The notes: a model not told the origin generated them from the sequence alone. DNA of 64,000 bases from Labrys monachus (GCF_030814655.1 NZ_JAUSVK010000001.1:3057501-3121500); one strand, 5' to 3'. Positions 28,523 to 37,737 are shown, counted from the stretch's first letter. Program-made: numbers and translations.

Positions 28523-30043
28523 TTACGGGCGGACCCGCGGATAGCGTGCCATCGCCTCAAGATCATCTAGATCGATGGTGTTGCGCATATATTGTTTTGA
28601 AGCATCCTTGAAAGGTTGGAAATCCCAAGGCTCCGCCTTACCCAAGGTCAAGGCGCTGTCGACAACACGCCGCCGCCGCTGGCTTTCGCGCACTGCATTG
28701 TCGAGTGCCGCCATATTCCATCGTTCGGCGACCTCGGCGCGGAACCCGGCAAGTATCTCGGCAAAAGCCGGCTTGCCGGCGAGATTGTCGAGCTCGTCGG
28801 GATCGCCGGCGATGTCGTAGAGCTGGTCGGGATCGGCCGGGGAATGCACGAATTTCAGGGGGCCGCGGCGAATCATGACCAGCGGCGCGATCGCCCCTTC
28901 CGCGAGATATTCGCCGACCACCTCGTCATGCCCCCCCTCCCCCGCGCAATGCGCCACCAGGCTGCGCCCGTCGACATTGGCGAGCGTGGCGGCCTGGTGC
29001 GGATCCGCCATCTCGACCAGCGTCGGCAGGATGTCGACCAGAGAGACATTGGCGCCGACCCGGCGGGGGCGATAGAGGTGCGGCGCCGAGATGATCAGCG
29101 GCACGCGTGCCGAGCCCTCGAACCAATTCATCTTGTACCAGAGGCCGCGTTCCCCCAGCATTTCGCCGTGGTCGCCCGTGAACAGGACGATGGTATTGTC
29201 GTTGAGGCCGGTCGCCTCGAGCGCGCGCATCAGCTTGCCGACATTGCTGTCGACATAGGAGATCGCCCCGAAATAGGCATGCCGGGCCTTGCGGACATGA
29301 TCGACGCCGATGGTGGCATTGTCCATGTCGCAGACATGGCGCAGGCGCTTCGAATGCGGATCGAGATCGGCCGGGGGCAGGACGTGCCGCGGCAGCGGTA
29401 TCTCCTCATCCTTGTAGAGATCCCAATAGTCCGCCGTGATGGCGAAAGGGTCATGCGGATGGGTGAGCGAGGCGACGAGGCAGAAAGGCCGCTTGTCCGG
29501 GCTGCGGACATGATCGTAAAGGGCCCGTTCGGCGGCGAACACCACCTCGTCGTCGAAATCGAGCTGATTGGTGCGGATGCACAGGCCCGCATCGGTGACC
29601 GACGACATGTTGTGATACCAGCTCGGGCGCTCTTCCGGCCGGTCCCAGTCGGGCGTCCAGCCGTAATCGGCCGGATAGATGTCGGTGGTGAGCCGGTCCT
29701 CGAAGCCGTGCAGCTGGTCGGGACCGCAGAAATGCATCTTGCCGGACAGGATGGTCTGGTAGCCGGCCCGGCGCAGGTAATGCGCCCAGGTCGGAATGTC
29801 CGACCGGAACTCGGCGGCATTGTCGTAGACGGCGGAGCGCGACGGCAGCTGGCCGCTCATGAAGACGGCCCGCGAGGGCGAGCACAGGGGCGAGTTGCAG
29901 TAGGCCCTGTCGAAGACCACGCCACGCTCGGCCAGGCGCGCGATGTTCGGGGCCTTGACCAGATCGAAGCCGTGCACCGGCAGGAAGGCCGGGGCGAGCT
30001 GGTCGACCATGATGATGAGGATGTTGGGCTGGACTTGCGTCAT
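28523..30043 (-). CDS. betC: Choline-sulfatase
   Basis: A 506-residue type I sulfatase. MTQVQPNILIIMVDQLAP begins the protein, and the formylglycine signature is CSPSR with the modified cysteine at residue 54. The C-terminal tail AEPWDFQPFKDASKQYMRNT, followed by IDLDDLEAMAR, is the choline-sulfatase C-terminal segment, which separates it from arylsulfatases. It hydrolyses choline-O-sulfate to choline and sulfate. No betI, betA or betB is beside it. The ATG at 30043 matches the family N terminus. Confidence 0.88.
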   Translation of the reverse strand: MTQVQPNILIIMVDQLAPAFLPVHGFDLVKAPNIARLAERGVVFDRAYCNSPLCSPSRAVFMSGQLPSRSAVYDNAAEFRSDIPTWAHYLRRAGYQTILSGKMHFCGPDQLHGFEDRLTTDIYPADYGWTPDWDRPEERPSWYHNMSSVTDAGLCIRTNQLDFDDEVVFAAERALYDHVRSPDKRPFCLVASLTHPHDPFAITADYWDLYKDEEIPLPRHVLPPADLDPHSKRLRHVCDMDNATIGVDHVRKARHAYFGAISYVDSNVGKLMRALEATGLNDNTIVLFTGDHGEMLGERGLWYKMNWFEGSARVPLIISAPHLYRPRRVGANVSLVDILPTLVEMADPHQAATLANVDGRSLVAHCAGEGGHDEVVGEYLAEGAIAPLVMIRRGPLKFVHSPADPDQLYDIAGDPDELDNLAGKPAFAEILAGFRAEVAERWNMAALDNAVRESQRRRRVVDSALTLGKAEPWDFQPFKDASKQYMRNTIDLDDLEAMARYPRVRP

Positions 30044-30136
30044 CTGCGGAACTCGACGGGGATCTGGATTCGTTCTGGCCTGCGATCGCACCGATTGTCG
30101 GAAGAGCGGCCGGGTCGGCCTTGCCCGCATCCGACG

Positions 30137-30160
30137 CGGTCTAGCCAGACCGGCTTTTTT
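30137..30160 (+). terminator. Intrinsic terminator-like hairpin ahead of the HAD gene
   Basis: CGGTCT-AGCC-AGACCG is followed by GC and six Ts on the plus strand, a textbook intrinsic terminator, 36 bases before the HAD gene start. No plus-strand gene lies upstream, since betC is on the minus strand. It may block antisense transcription into the HAD gene, act as a leader attenuator, or end an unannotated small RNA. Confidence 0.6.
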
Positions 30161-30195
30161 GCGCTTATTGGCCTTTCGTTCCCGGATGTTTGCGC

Positions 30196-30909
30196 ATGAC
30201 CCCTCCCCCGCACCTCACCACGATCGGCTTCGACGCCGACGACACCCTCTGGCAGAACGAACAATTCTTCAGGCAGACGGAGGAGCATTTCATCTCGCTG
30301 CTCGCCGACCATGGCGACCGCGCCGACATCGCCCGTCGCCTGCTGGAGGCGGAAAGGCGCAACCTGCGGCTCTACGGCTTCGGCATCAAAGGCTTCACCC
30401 TCTCGATGATCGAGACCGCCATCGAGGTCGGCGGCAGCAACGTGCCGGCGGAGCTCATCGCCCGCATCCTCGCAGCCGGACGGGACATGCTGGGCCACCC
30501 CGTCGAAACGCTGCCGGACGTCGCGGACACGCTGGAGCGGCTGGCAGGGTCCTACCGGCTGATCCTCGTCACCAAGGGCGACCTCTTCGACCAGGAGCGC
30601 AAGCTCGCGCAATCCGGCCTCGCCCCGATGTTCGAGGCGGTGGAGATCGTCAGCGACAAGAACACCGCCACCTATGAGCGTGTCTTCGCGCGCCACGGCG
30701 CCGGCCCCGCCCGCGGCATGATGATCGGCAATTCGCTCAAGTCGGACGTGATTCCGGCCATCGAGGCCGGCAGCTGGGGCGTCCACGTGCCGCATGACCT
30801 CACCTGGGCGCTCGAACATGCCGAGCCGCCGCTGCACGAGCCCCGCTTCCGGCAGATCGAGCGGCTGGGCCGGCTCCCGGCCCTGATCGACGAGATCGAG
30901 GGCCGGTAG
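30196..30909 (+). CDS. HAD-superfamily hydrolase
   Basis: A 237-residue phosphatase-like protein. Motif I is GFDADDTLW with the nucleophile and acid aspartates, motif II the Thr in LVTKGD, motif III the Lys in QERKLAQSG, and motif IV MIGNSLKSDV. It has a helical C1-type cap between I and II. The substrate is unknown. The ATG at 30196 is preferred to an in-frame TTG two codons earlier. Confidence 0.88.
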   Translation: MTPPPHLTTIGFDADDTLWQNEQFFRQTEEHFISLLADHGDRADIARRLLEAERRNLRLYGFGIKGFTLSMIETAIEVGGSNVPAELIARILAAGRDMLGHPVETLPDVADTLERLAGSYRLILVTKGDLFDQERKLAQSGLAPMFEAVEIVSDKNTATYERVFARHGAGPARGMMIGNSLKSDVIPAIEAGSWGVHVPHDLTWALEHAEPPLHEPRFRQIERLGRLPALIDEIEGR

Positions 30910-30928
30910 CGCGGGCCGATGCCCGAGG

Positions 30929-30944
30929 GCCGTTCCGGAACGGC
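30929..30944. terminator. Palindrome between convergent HAD and valS genes
   Basis: GCCGTTCCGGAACGGC is a perfect 16-base palindrome in the 38-base gap between two convergent stop codons. It can fold into a 6-bp hairpin with a CCGG loop on either strand; no T-run follows. Confidence 0.4.
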
Positions 30945-30947
30945 GGC

Positions 30948-33719
30948 CTACAGGCCGGCCAGGGCATCCTGCATCTTGGCGCGGCGGGCGGCGGCGTCCT
31001 CCAGCCTTTCGCGCTGCTCCTCGATCACTTCCTCCTTCGCCCGGGCGATGAAGTCGGGATTGCCGAGCTTGGCGTTGATCTTGGCGATATCGCCGTCGAC
31101 CTTGCCGATCTCCTTGACGAGGCGCGCCTTCTCGGCGGCGATGTCGACGATCCCTTCGAGCGCCAGCGCTGCCGTCGCGCCGCGGGCGATCACCTGGATC
31201 GATCCCTTCGGCGCGGCCGGAGCGAAGCTGATCTCGCTGATGCGGGCGAGGCGCTTCAGCGTGTCGCCATGCCCGGCGACGCGCGCCTCGATCGCCGGCG
31301 TGGCGGCCACCATCACCAGCGGTACCTGGGCGCCCCCGGGAACCCCGATCTCGGTGCGGATCGACCGGATCTCGGTGACGATCTCGACCAGCCAGCCGAT
31401 CTCCTCGTCCGCGGCGGCATCGAGGAAGCCGCCAAGATCCGGCCATGGCGTCAGAGCGGCGAGGGTCTCGCGCGGCGCGGCGCCGGCCGTGACCGACCAG
31501 AGCTCCTCGGTGATGAAGGGCATGAAGGGGTGGAGCAGCAGCGTCGCCTGGTCGAGGATGAAGGCGACCATCGCCTGCGTCTCCCTCGCCGCCGCTTCGT
31601 CGCCGCCCTCGATGATCGGCTTGGCGAGCTCGACATACCAGTCGCACACCACGTTCCAGATGAAGCGGTAGACCGCGCCGGCCGCGTCGTTGAAGCGATA
31701 GGCCTCGATCGCGCGCTGGATCTCGCCCGCCGCCTTCTCCGCCTCGCCGGCGATCCACCGGTTCAAGGCGATCCTTGCCGTCTTCGGATCGAAGGACGGA
31801 TCGCGCACGCAGCCCTTCATCTCGGCGAAGCGGGTGGCATTCCACAGCTTGGTGCCGAAATTGCGGTAGCCCTTGACGCGGTCGATCGAGAGCTTGACGT
31901 CGCGGCCCGGGGCAGCCATCGCGGCGAGGAAGAAGCGCAGCGCGTCGGCGCCGTAGCGCTCTATGCCGTTGGGGTAGGCCTTGCGTGTCTCCGAGGTCAC
32001 GTGGGCGACGTCGGCCTTGTTGGCGAGGGCCGCGGTGCGCTTGAGCACGAGCGGCTCCAGGTCGATGCCGTCGATGATGTCGAGGGGGTCCATGACGTTG
32101 CCCTTGGACTTCGACATCTTGGCGCCCTTCTCGTCGCGGACGAGGGCGTGGATGTAGACGTCCCGGAACGGCACTTCGTTCATGGTGAACAGGCCCGTCA
32201 TCATCATGCGGGCAACCCAGAAGAAGATGATGTCGAAGCCGGTGACGACCACCGAGGTCGGATAATATTTGGCGAGCTCGGGCGTCTTGTCCGGCCAGCC
32301 GAAGGTGGAATAGGGCCAGAGGGCAGAGGAGAACCAGGTGTCCAGCACGTCCTCGTCGCGGGTGATCGCGGTGCCCGCGCCCCATTTCGCATCCGCCTTG
32401 GCGCGGGCTTCGGCCTCGTCGCGGGCGATCACGTAATCGCCGTCGGGGCCGTACCAGGCCGGGATCTGGTGTCCCCACCACAGCTGGCGCGACACGCACC
32501 AGGGCTGGATGTTCTCCAGCCAGTCGAAGAAGGTCTTCTCCCAGTTCTGCGGCACGAAGCGCGTCTCGCCGCGCCGCACGGCGTCGAGCGCCCTGTCGGC
32601 AAGCGGGCGAACGTTCACATACCATTGATCCGTGAGCCACGGCTCGATCGGCACGCCGGACCGGTCGCCATGCGGAACCTGGTGGGTGTGGGCTTCGACC
32701 TGCACGAGGCGGCCGAGCGCCTCCATCTCGGCGACGATGCGCTTGCGCGCCTCGAAGCGCTCGAGCCCACGATAGGCTTCGGGCACGTTCTCGTTGAGAT
32801 GGGCCTCGGCGGTGAAGATGTTGATCACCTCGAGGTCGTGCCGGCGGCCGACCTCGAAATCGTTGAAGTCGTGCGCCGGCGTGATCTTGACCGCGCCCGT
32901 TCCCTTCTCGGGATCGGAATAGTCGTCGGCGACGATCGGGATGAGACGGCCGACCAGCGGCAGGCGCACTCTCCTGCCGACCAGATGGGCATAGCGCTCG
33001 TCCTTGGGGTGGACGGCGACGGCGGTGTCGCCCAGCATGGTCTCGGGCCGGGTGGTGGCGACGGTGATGGTCTCGCCCGTCTCCTCGCCCGCCTCGTCCA
33101 CGACGGGATAGGCGAAATGCCACAGATGTCCGCGCCGCTCCTCCTGCACCACCTCGAGATCCGAGATCGCGGTCAGCAGCTTCGGATCCCAGTTGACGAG
33201 ACGCTTGTCCTTGTAGATCAGGCCGGCTTCGTGCAGGCGCACGAAGATCTCGACCACCGCCTTGGACAGCCCCTCATCCATGGTGAAGCGCTCGCGCGAC
33301 CAGTCGCAGGAGGCGCCGAGGCGCTTGAGCTGGTTGACGATCGCGCCGCCGGATTCGTTCTTCCAGGCCCAGACATGCTCGAGGAAGGCGGCCCGGCCGA
33401 TGTCGCGCCGGTGGATCTGGCGTTCCTGCAGCTGGCGCTCCACCACCATCTGCGTGGCGATGCCGGCATGGTCGGTCCCCGGCTGCCAGAGCACGTCCTT
33501 GCCGCGCATGCGCTCGAAGCGGCAGAGGATGTCCTGCAGCGTGTTGTTGAGCGCATGGCCCATATGCAGGGAGCCGGTGACGTTGGGCGGCGGGATCACG
33601 ATCGAATAGGGGGCGGCGTTCTGGCGGTCCGGGCGGCCGGCGCGAAAGGCCCCGGCCTTGTCCCAGGCTGCCGACACGCGCGGTTCGGCGCTGGCGGGAT
33701 CAAAGGTGGTCGCGATCAT
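30948..33719 (-). CDS. valS: Valine--tRNA ligase
   Basis: A 923-residue class I synthetase. The HIGH motif is LHMGHALNN within PPPNVTGS context near residue 45, the editing CP1 domain occupies the middle (TRPETMLGDTAVAVHP), KMSKSKGN is in GAKMSKSKGNVMDP, and a C-terminal coiled coil (from about 855) completes the ValS architecture. Length is normal. It is followed by a palindrome and the convergent HAD gene. Confidence 0.97.
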   Translation of the reverse strand: MIATTFDPASAEPRVSAAWDKAGAFRAGRPDRQNAAPYSIVIPPPNVTGSLHMGHALNNTLQDILCRFERMRGKDVLWQPGTDHAGIATQMVVERQLQERQIHRRDIGRAAFLEHVWAWKNESGGAIVNQLKRLGASCDWSRERFTMDEGLSKAVVEIFVRLHEAGLIYKDKRLVNWDPKLLTAISDLEVVQEERRGHLWHFAYPVVDEAGEETGETITVATTRPETMLGDTAVAVHPKDERYAHLVGRRVRLPLVGRLIPIVADDYSDPEKGTGAVKITPAHDFNDFEVGRRHDLEVINIFTAEAHLNENVPEAYRGLERFEARKRIVAEMEALGRLVQVEAHTHQVPHGDRSGVPIEPWLTDQWYVNVRPLADRALDAVRRGETRFVPQNWEKTFFDWLENIQPWCVSRQLWWGHQIPAWYGPDGDYVIARDEAEARAKADAKWGAGTAITRDEDVLDTWFSSALWPYSTFGWPDKTPELAKYYPTSVVVTGFDIIFFWVARMMMTGLFTMNEVPFRDVYIHALVRDEKGAKMSKSKGNVMDPLDIIDGIDLEPLVLKRTAALANKADVAHVTSETRKAYPNGIERYGADALRFFLAAMAAPGRDVKLSIDRVKGYRNFGTKLWNATRFAEMKGCVRDPSFDPKTARIALNRWIAGEAEKAAGEIQRAIEAYRFNDAAGAVYRFIWNVVCDWYVELAKPIIEGGDEAAARETQAMVAFILDQATLLLHPFMPFITEELWSVTAGAAPRETLAALTPWPDLGGFLDAAADEEIGWLVEIVTEIRSIRTEIGVPGGAQVPLVMVAATPAIEARVAGHGDTLKRLARISEISFAPAAPKGSIQVIARGATAALALEGIVDIAAEKARLVKEIGKVDGDIAKINAKLGNPDFIARAKEEVIEEQRERLEDAAARRAKMQDALAGL

Positions 33720-33798
33720 GGTGTTCTTTCAGGCAACGCTGACATCTGCGAGCCTTGCGGCTCCATTTTGCCGCTAGTGACAGGAACAGCCGGCCCAA

Positions 33799-33830
33799 GT
33801 CAACGGAACAAGCGGTCAACGGAACAAGCG
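33799..33830. repeat. Perfect 16-bp tandem duplication
   Basis: GTCAACGGAACAAGCG occurs twice head to tail with no spacer, between the LysR stop and the valS start. It lies 80-110 bases upstream of the valS ATG, so it may be in the valS leader or promoter. A third copy is not present. Confidence 0.9.
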
Positions 33831-33850
33831 CATATCGGCCAGGCGCCAGC

Positions 33851-34771
33851 CTACACCGTCCAGGCCGTCGCCGGATCCACACTGGCACAGAAGATCGCCG
33901 CGCTCTTGCGCGCCTGCTCGACGACCCCGCGGATGATGTCCTGGTGGGTGGAGGACTGGTATGTCGCGATGATTGTCATCGGCGGGAAGCGCTTGGAGAC
34001 CTTGATGGGGTGAAGCAGCCCCATCCGCAGCTCGCGCCGGATGATGACGCTGGGGATCGGGGCGACGCCGAAGCCGTCGATGACGAGACTGATCATCGCG
34101 AACAGCGAGTTGGAGCTCGTGAGCTTGGATGCCAGCACCTGCTCGTCCTGGAAATAGGGCGCGATCTGCCGGTAGGGCGGCGTATCCTTGGGAAAGGTGA
34201 CGAGCGGCATGCGCGAGAGGTCGTCGACGCTGTAGACCCGGTCGGGATCGATGATCTTGGGCGAGCCGGCCCAGATCATCTGCCACACGCAGCTCACGAA
34301 ACTGCGGAAGCCGTCGCCGATGGCCGGATCGATCGCGAAGATCAGGTCGAACTCGCCCTTGTTCATGCCGTGCACCAGCAGCTTGGTACCCTCGACCGTC
34401 AGCTCGATCTTGAGGTTGGGCAGCGTCTTGTGGAGCGAATCGATCACGTCCGGCATCCAGGTCGCCGCCACCGAGTCGATCGCCCCGATGCGCACCACGG
34501 CCGGCGACGTGCTAGCGGGGCTTTTCAGGGACGTCTTCAGGGCATCGATGTTGCCGAGCACGGTCTGGAACACCTGCAGCACCTTCTCGCCCTCGGCCGT
34601 GAGGCGGAAGTCGCGCATGCCGCGATGGACGAGCTGGCAGCCGAACTCGTGCTCCATCGCGGCGAGGCGCGAGGATATCGCGGGCTGGGTGCTGTTCATT
34701 TCCTCCGCCGTCCGCCCGAAATGCCGATTGCGGGCGAGGATAACGAAGGTCATCATGTCGAGGATGCGCAT
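33851..34771 (-). CDS. LysR-family transcriptional regulator
   Basis: A 306-residue regulator. The N-terminal winged helix (about 1-60) has RNRHFGRTAEEMNSTQPAIS followed by SRLAAMEHEFG, and the periplasmic-binding-like effector domain follows. AGAGGA before the ATG at 34771 decides the start over a longer frame. It lies downstream of the ABC transporter operon in the same direction, separated by a very AT-rich 178-base gap holding a LysR-type dyad, so it probably regulates itself and that operon. Confidence 0.9.
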   Translation of the reverse strand: MRILDMMTFVILARNRHFGRTAEEMNSTQPAISSRLAAMEHEFGCQLVHRGMRDFRLTAEGEKVLQVFQTVLGNIDALKTSLKSPASTSPAVVRIGAIDSVAATWMPDVIDSLHKTLPNLKIELTVEGTKLLVHGMNKGEFDLIFAIDPAIGDGFRSFVSCVWQMIWAGSPKIIDPDRVYSVDDLSRMPLVTFPKDTPPYRQIAPYFQDEQVLASKLTSSNSLFAMISLVIDGFGVAPIPSVIIRRELRMGLLHPIKVSKRFPPMTIIATYQSSTHQDIIRGVVEQARKSAAIFCASVDPATAWTV

Positions 34772-34902
34772 GGCGTATCCTCTATCAGCATTGCCATGGC
34801 TGCACGGCATTTTTGCGGGCCGGGTCCCTTCGCGAGAAACGCTCCAGCTGGAGCAATTGCGATTCCATCGCATCAAAATTTTTTTATAACTTATTGGTTT
34901 TT

Positions 34903-34917
34903 ATTATATTTCATAAT
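34903..34917 (-). promoter_or_regulatory. LysR-type operator dyad (T-N11-A)
   Basis: ATTAT-N5-ATAAT is a perfect 15-base dyad with the T-N11-A geometry of LysR-family boxes. It lies in an AT-rich island (34874-34920) in an otherwise GC-rich genome, about 130 bases upstream of the LysR ATG. Autoregulation is inferred. Confidence 0.5.
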
Positions 34918-34949
34918 CGAAAGGCCAAGCGCCTTGTCTGGGACATGCT

Positions 34950-35996
34950 CTAGCGGGGCATCACGCGGATGCGTTCGGGATCGATGGCGAACGTGACGGC
35001 ATCGCCCCCGGAAAACACCGTGTCATTGGCGGTTAGGACCCTGATCTCGGTGCCGGCGAGCTCGGCGATGTAGCGGATGCGGGCGCCGAGATAGACGCGG
35101 GTGCGGATCCGCACCTGCAGCCCTCCGCTTCCGCCGGCAGCCACCGCCAGATCCTCCTGCCGCAGGGCCAGGGTGACCGGGCCACGCGCCGTTCCCGCCG
35201 GCAGCGGACCGAGATGCTGGCCGTCGGCGAGCACGGCCGTCGCCCGCCCGCCCCTTTCCTCGACGGTCGCCGGGACGAGATTGGCGGACCCCAGAAAGCT
35301 CGAGGCGAAGGCGCTGGCCGGCCTGGCATAGATGTCGGCGGGCGTGCCCTGCTGCTCGATGCGCCCGCCATTGAGGAGGATGATGCGGTCCGAGAGGCTG
35401 AGGGCTTCCTCCTGGTCGTGGGTGACGAACAGTGTGGTGAGGCCGAGCCGCCGGTGAATCTCGATCAGCTCGACCTGCATGTCCTCGCGCAGGCGCGCAT
35501 CGAGGTTGGAGAGCGGCTCGTCGAGCAGCAGCACCTTCGGGCGGGAGACGATCGCTCGGGCGAGCGCCACCCGCTGCTGCTGGCCGCCCGACAATTGGCG
35601 CGGACGGCGTTCCGCCAGATGCCCGAGCTGCACGGTCTCCAGGGCCGCCTTCACCTTCTCCTGCTGCTCCGCGCGCGAGCCGATGCGGCGCATCCGGAGC
35701 GGAAAGCGGACATTCTCCGCCACGGTGAGGTGCGGCAGCAGCGCATAGGACTGGAACATCATGGCGATGTCCCGCCGCTCGGGCGGAAGAGGGGTGACGG
35801 GACGCCCGTCGATCTCAACCGTCCCTGAGGTGACGCTCTCCAGGCCGGCAACGATGCGCAGCAGCGTGGTCTTGCCGCAGCCCGAGGCGCCGAGCAGGCT
35901 CACGAACTCGCCCGAGGCGATGTCGAGCGAAACGCCGTGGATGATGTCGACCGGACCGAAGGATTTGCGGATGGAGTCGAGACGGACATTGGCCAT
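34950..35996 (-). CDS. ABC transporter ATP-binding protein, PotA-like
   Basis: A 348-residue ATPase of the polyamine/iron/opine importer group. Walker A is GASGCGKTT, the signature LSGGQQQRVALARA, Walker B VLLLDEPLSNLD, and the switch His is in FVTHDQEEAL; a TOBE domain occupies the C-terminal third. It is the last transporter gene of the operon, 3 bases after the PotC-like permease. The substrate is unknown. Confidence 0.93.
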   Translation of the reverse strand: MANVRLDSIRKSFGPVDIIHGVSLDIASGEFVSLLGASGCGKTTLLRIVAGLESVTSGTVEIDGRPVTPLPPERRDIAMMFQSYALLPHLTVAENVRFPLRMRRIGSRAEQQEKVKAALETVQLGHLAERRPRQLSGGQQQRVALARAIVSRPKVLLLDEPLSNLDARLREDMQVELIEIHRRLGLTTLFVTHDQEEALSLSDRIILLNGGRIEQQGTPADIYARPASAFASSFLGSANLVPATVEERGGRATAVLADGQHLGPLPAGTARGPVTLALRQEDLAVAAGGSGGLQVRIRTRVYLGARIRYIAELAGTEIRVLTANDTVFSGGDAVTFAIDPERIRVMPR

Positions 35997-35999
35997 CGG

Positions 36000-36803
36000 T
36001 CAGCTACTCGCGAAACGTTGCAGCCCGAGTATCCTGTCGATCACCAGGATCAGCAGGATCGTCAGGGCGATCATGATGGTGGAGACGGCGGCAACCGAAG
36101 GGTCGGGGCTGAATTCGAGCCGGCTGTAGATCTGCACGGGCAAGGTGACCATGTCCGGCTTGCGCAGGAAGAGCGACAGCACCGCCTCGTCGAACGAGAT
36201 GTTGAAGGCGAAGAACGCCCCAGCGGCCAGGCCGGGAAGGCATTGGGGCACCACCACGAACCACAGCCGCTGCAGGCGTCCGGCGCCCATGGTGCGGGCG
36301 GCCTCCTCCAGGAAGGGATCGGCCTCGGACAGCACCGCCAGCGTCGTGCGCACCACATAGGGAAGGGCGACGACCGTGTGGCCGATCCACAGGGTGGCGG
36401 TCGAGACCGGCCCGAAAAATGTGCTCCACAGCATCAGCGCGCCGATCGCATAGATGATGGTGGGCAGCACCAGCGGCGACAGGAACACGGTCTCCACCAG
36501 GCCTGAAAACGGCAGCCGGCCGCGATGGAGCGCGATGGCCGCCGCGCCCCCGACCAGCGTCGAGAGGACCGTCACGAGCATGGCGATCTGCAGGCTGGCG
36601 GCGGCTGCAGCCAGATAGGTGCCGGACGACAGCACGTCCTGGTACCAGCGCAGGCTCAGCCCGTCCGGCGGAAAGGCGATAAACTCGCTCTGCGAGACCG
36701 AGACGCCGACCACGACCACCAGCGGCGCGAGCAGCAGGAGGATGGTCAGGATCACGAAGATCCAGGCGAGGATGCGCAGCGGCGCCGGAACAGCCCTAAC
36801 CAT
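36000..36803 (-). CDS. ABC transporter permease, PotC-like
   Basis: A 267-residue inner-membrane permease with six predicted helices. The EAA loop that contacts the ATPase is EEAARTMGAGRLQRLWFVVV followed by PQCLPG. It overlaps the preceding permease gene by 8 bases, a sign of coupled translation. It pairs with that permease as the channel heterodimer. Confidence 0.93.
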   Translation of the reverse strand: MVRAVPAPLRILAWIFVILTILLLLAPLVVVVGVSVSQSEFIAFPPDGLSLRWYQDVLSSGTYLAAAAASLQIAMLVTVLSTLVGGAAAIALHRGRLPFSGLVETVFLSPLVLPTIIYAIGALMLWSTFFGPVSTATLWIGHTVVALPYVVRTTLAVLSEADPFLEEAARTMGAGRLQRLWFVVVPQCLPGLAAGAFFAFNISFDEAVLSLFLRKPDMVTLPVQIYSRLEFSPDPSVAAVSTIMIALTILLILVIDRILGLQRFASS

Positions 36804-37617
36804 CGCGGCGCGCCGTCATCTTGGCATAGGGTATGAGCACCAGCAGGACACCCGCGAAGAGGATCACCGCCTGCGCCGCCGCGAACGGCCAGTCCAGCGT
36901 CTGCGTGACCGATTTGTAGATTGAGGCGGCGAGCACCTGGATCCGCGTGCCGCCCAGCAGGTTGGGCGTGACGAAGGAACTGGCCGACAGCGTGAACACC
37001 AGGAGGGATCCGGCGACGATGCCGGGCATGGCCAGCGGCAGCACCACGGTGCGGATCGTGGCGGCGAAGCTGCATCCCATCGTTCGCGCAGCCTCCTCGA
37101 GGCGCCTATCCAGCCGGCTGATGACGCCGAGGATGGAAAGGGTCATGAACGGCAGCAGGACCTGCACCATGCCTATCACGATGGCCGTCTCCGTCTGCAT
37201 CAGGCCGAAGCCGCGATCCGCCAGGCCGAGGTCGCGCAGGATGCGCGGCACGAGTCCGCTGCGGCCGAGGAGCACCATCCAGCCGAAGGTGCGGATCACC
37301 ACGCTGGTCATCAGCGGCAGGATGACGGCGATCACCATCCACAGGCGCAGCCGGGGGCCGACACGGGCCATGATATAGGCAAAGGGAAAGCCAATCAGGG
37401 CGCAGATCAGGGTGATGACCGCGGCAAGCCTAACCGTCCGCCACAGCACGCCCAGATAGAACGGGTCGCTGAGGAAGCGGGCGAAATGATCGAGGGTCAC
37501 GCCGTCCGGGCCCGATACGCTGAGCGCGAGCATCCGCGCGATCGGCACGAAGAATGCGACGGCGAGCAGGAGCAGTCCCGGCAGGGCGAGCAGCAGGTTT
37601 TCCGTACGGTCGGTCAT
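36796..37617 (-). CDS. ABC transporter permease, PotB-like
   Basis: A 273-residue six-helix permease with EAA loop EEAARTMGCSFAATIRTVVL followed by PLAMPG. An N-terminal membrane helix (about 9-29) and the tail IPYAKMTARRDG are typical of PotB/PotH. It is separated from the binding-protein gene by a 120-base spacer with a large cruciform. Confidence 0.93.
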   Translation of the reverse strand: MTDRTENLLLALPGLLLLAVAFFVPIARMLALSVSGPDGVTLDHFARFLSDPFYLGVLWRTVRLAAVITLICALIGFPFAYIMARVGPRLRLWMVIAVILPLMTSVVIRTFGWMVLLGRSGLVPRILRDLGLADRGFGLMQTETAIVIGMVQVLLPFMTLSILGVISRLDRRLEEAARTMGCSFAATIRTVVLPLAMPGIVAGSLLVFTLSASSFVTPNLLGGTRIQVLAASIYKSVTQTLDWPFAAAQAVILFAGVLLVLIPYAKMTARRDG

Positions 37618-37667
37618 CGGGATCCGGGGTTCGCGGCAGGGAAACGCCGGGGCTCATGCGACTGGAG

Positions 37668-37730
37668 GATCCGGGCCGAAACCCCGCCATGCCGCCGGAA
37701 ACGGCGCCACGCGGGGTCACGGTCCGGATC
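37668..37730 (-). repeat. Intercistronic cruciform between binding-protein and permease genes
   Basis: Three nested stems share one axis: GATCCGG/CCGGATC outside, ACCCCGC/GCGGGGT in the middle and CGCCG/CGGCG around a four-base loop, separated by symmetric six- and four-to-five-base internal loops. It begins seven bases after the stop of the binding-protein gene. Such structures usually protect the 3' end of the abundant binding-protein mRNA or cause partial termination. Confidence 0.8.
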
Positions 37731-37737
37731 GAAGACC

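Noticed and set aside
33799-33830. Tandem repeat as a CRISPR or satellite array
   Set aside because: There are only two abutting copies without spacers and no cas genes in the window.
31269-34013. A 914-codon plus-strand open frame opposite valS
   Set aside because: Shadow of valS in a GC-rich genome; no motifs, and composition is typical of antisense frames.
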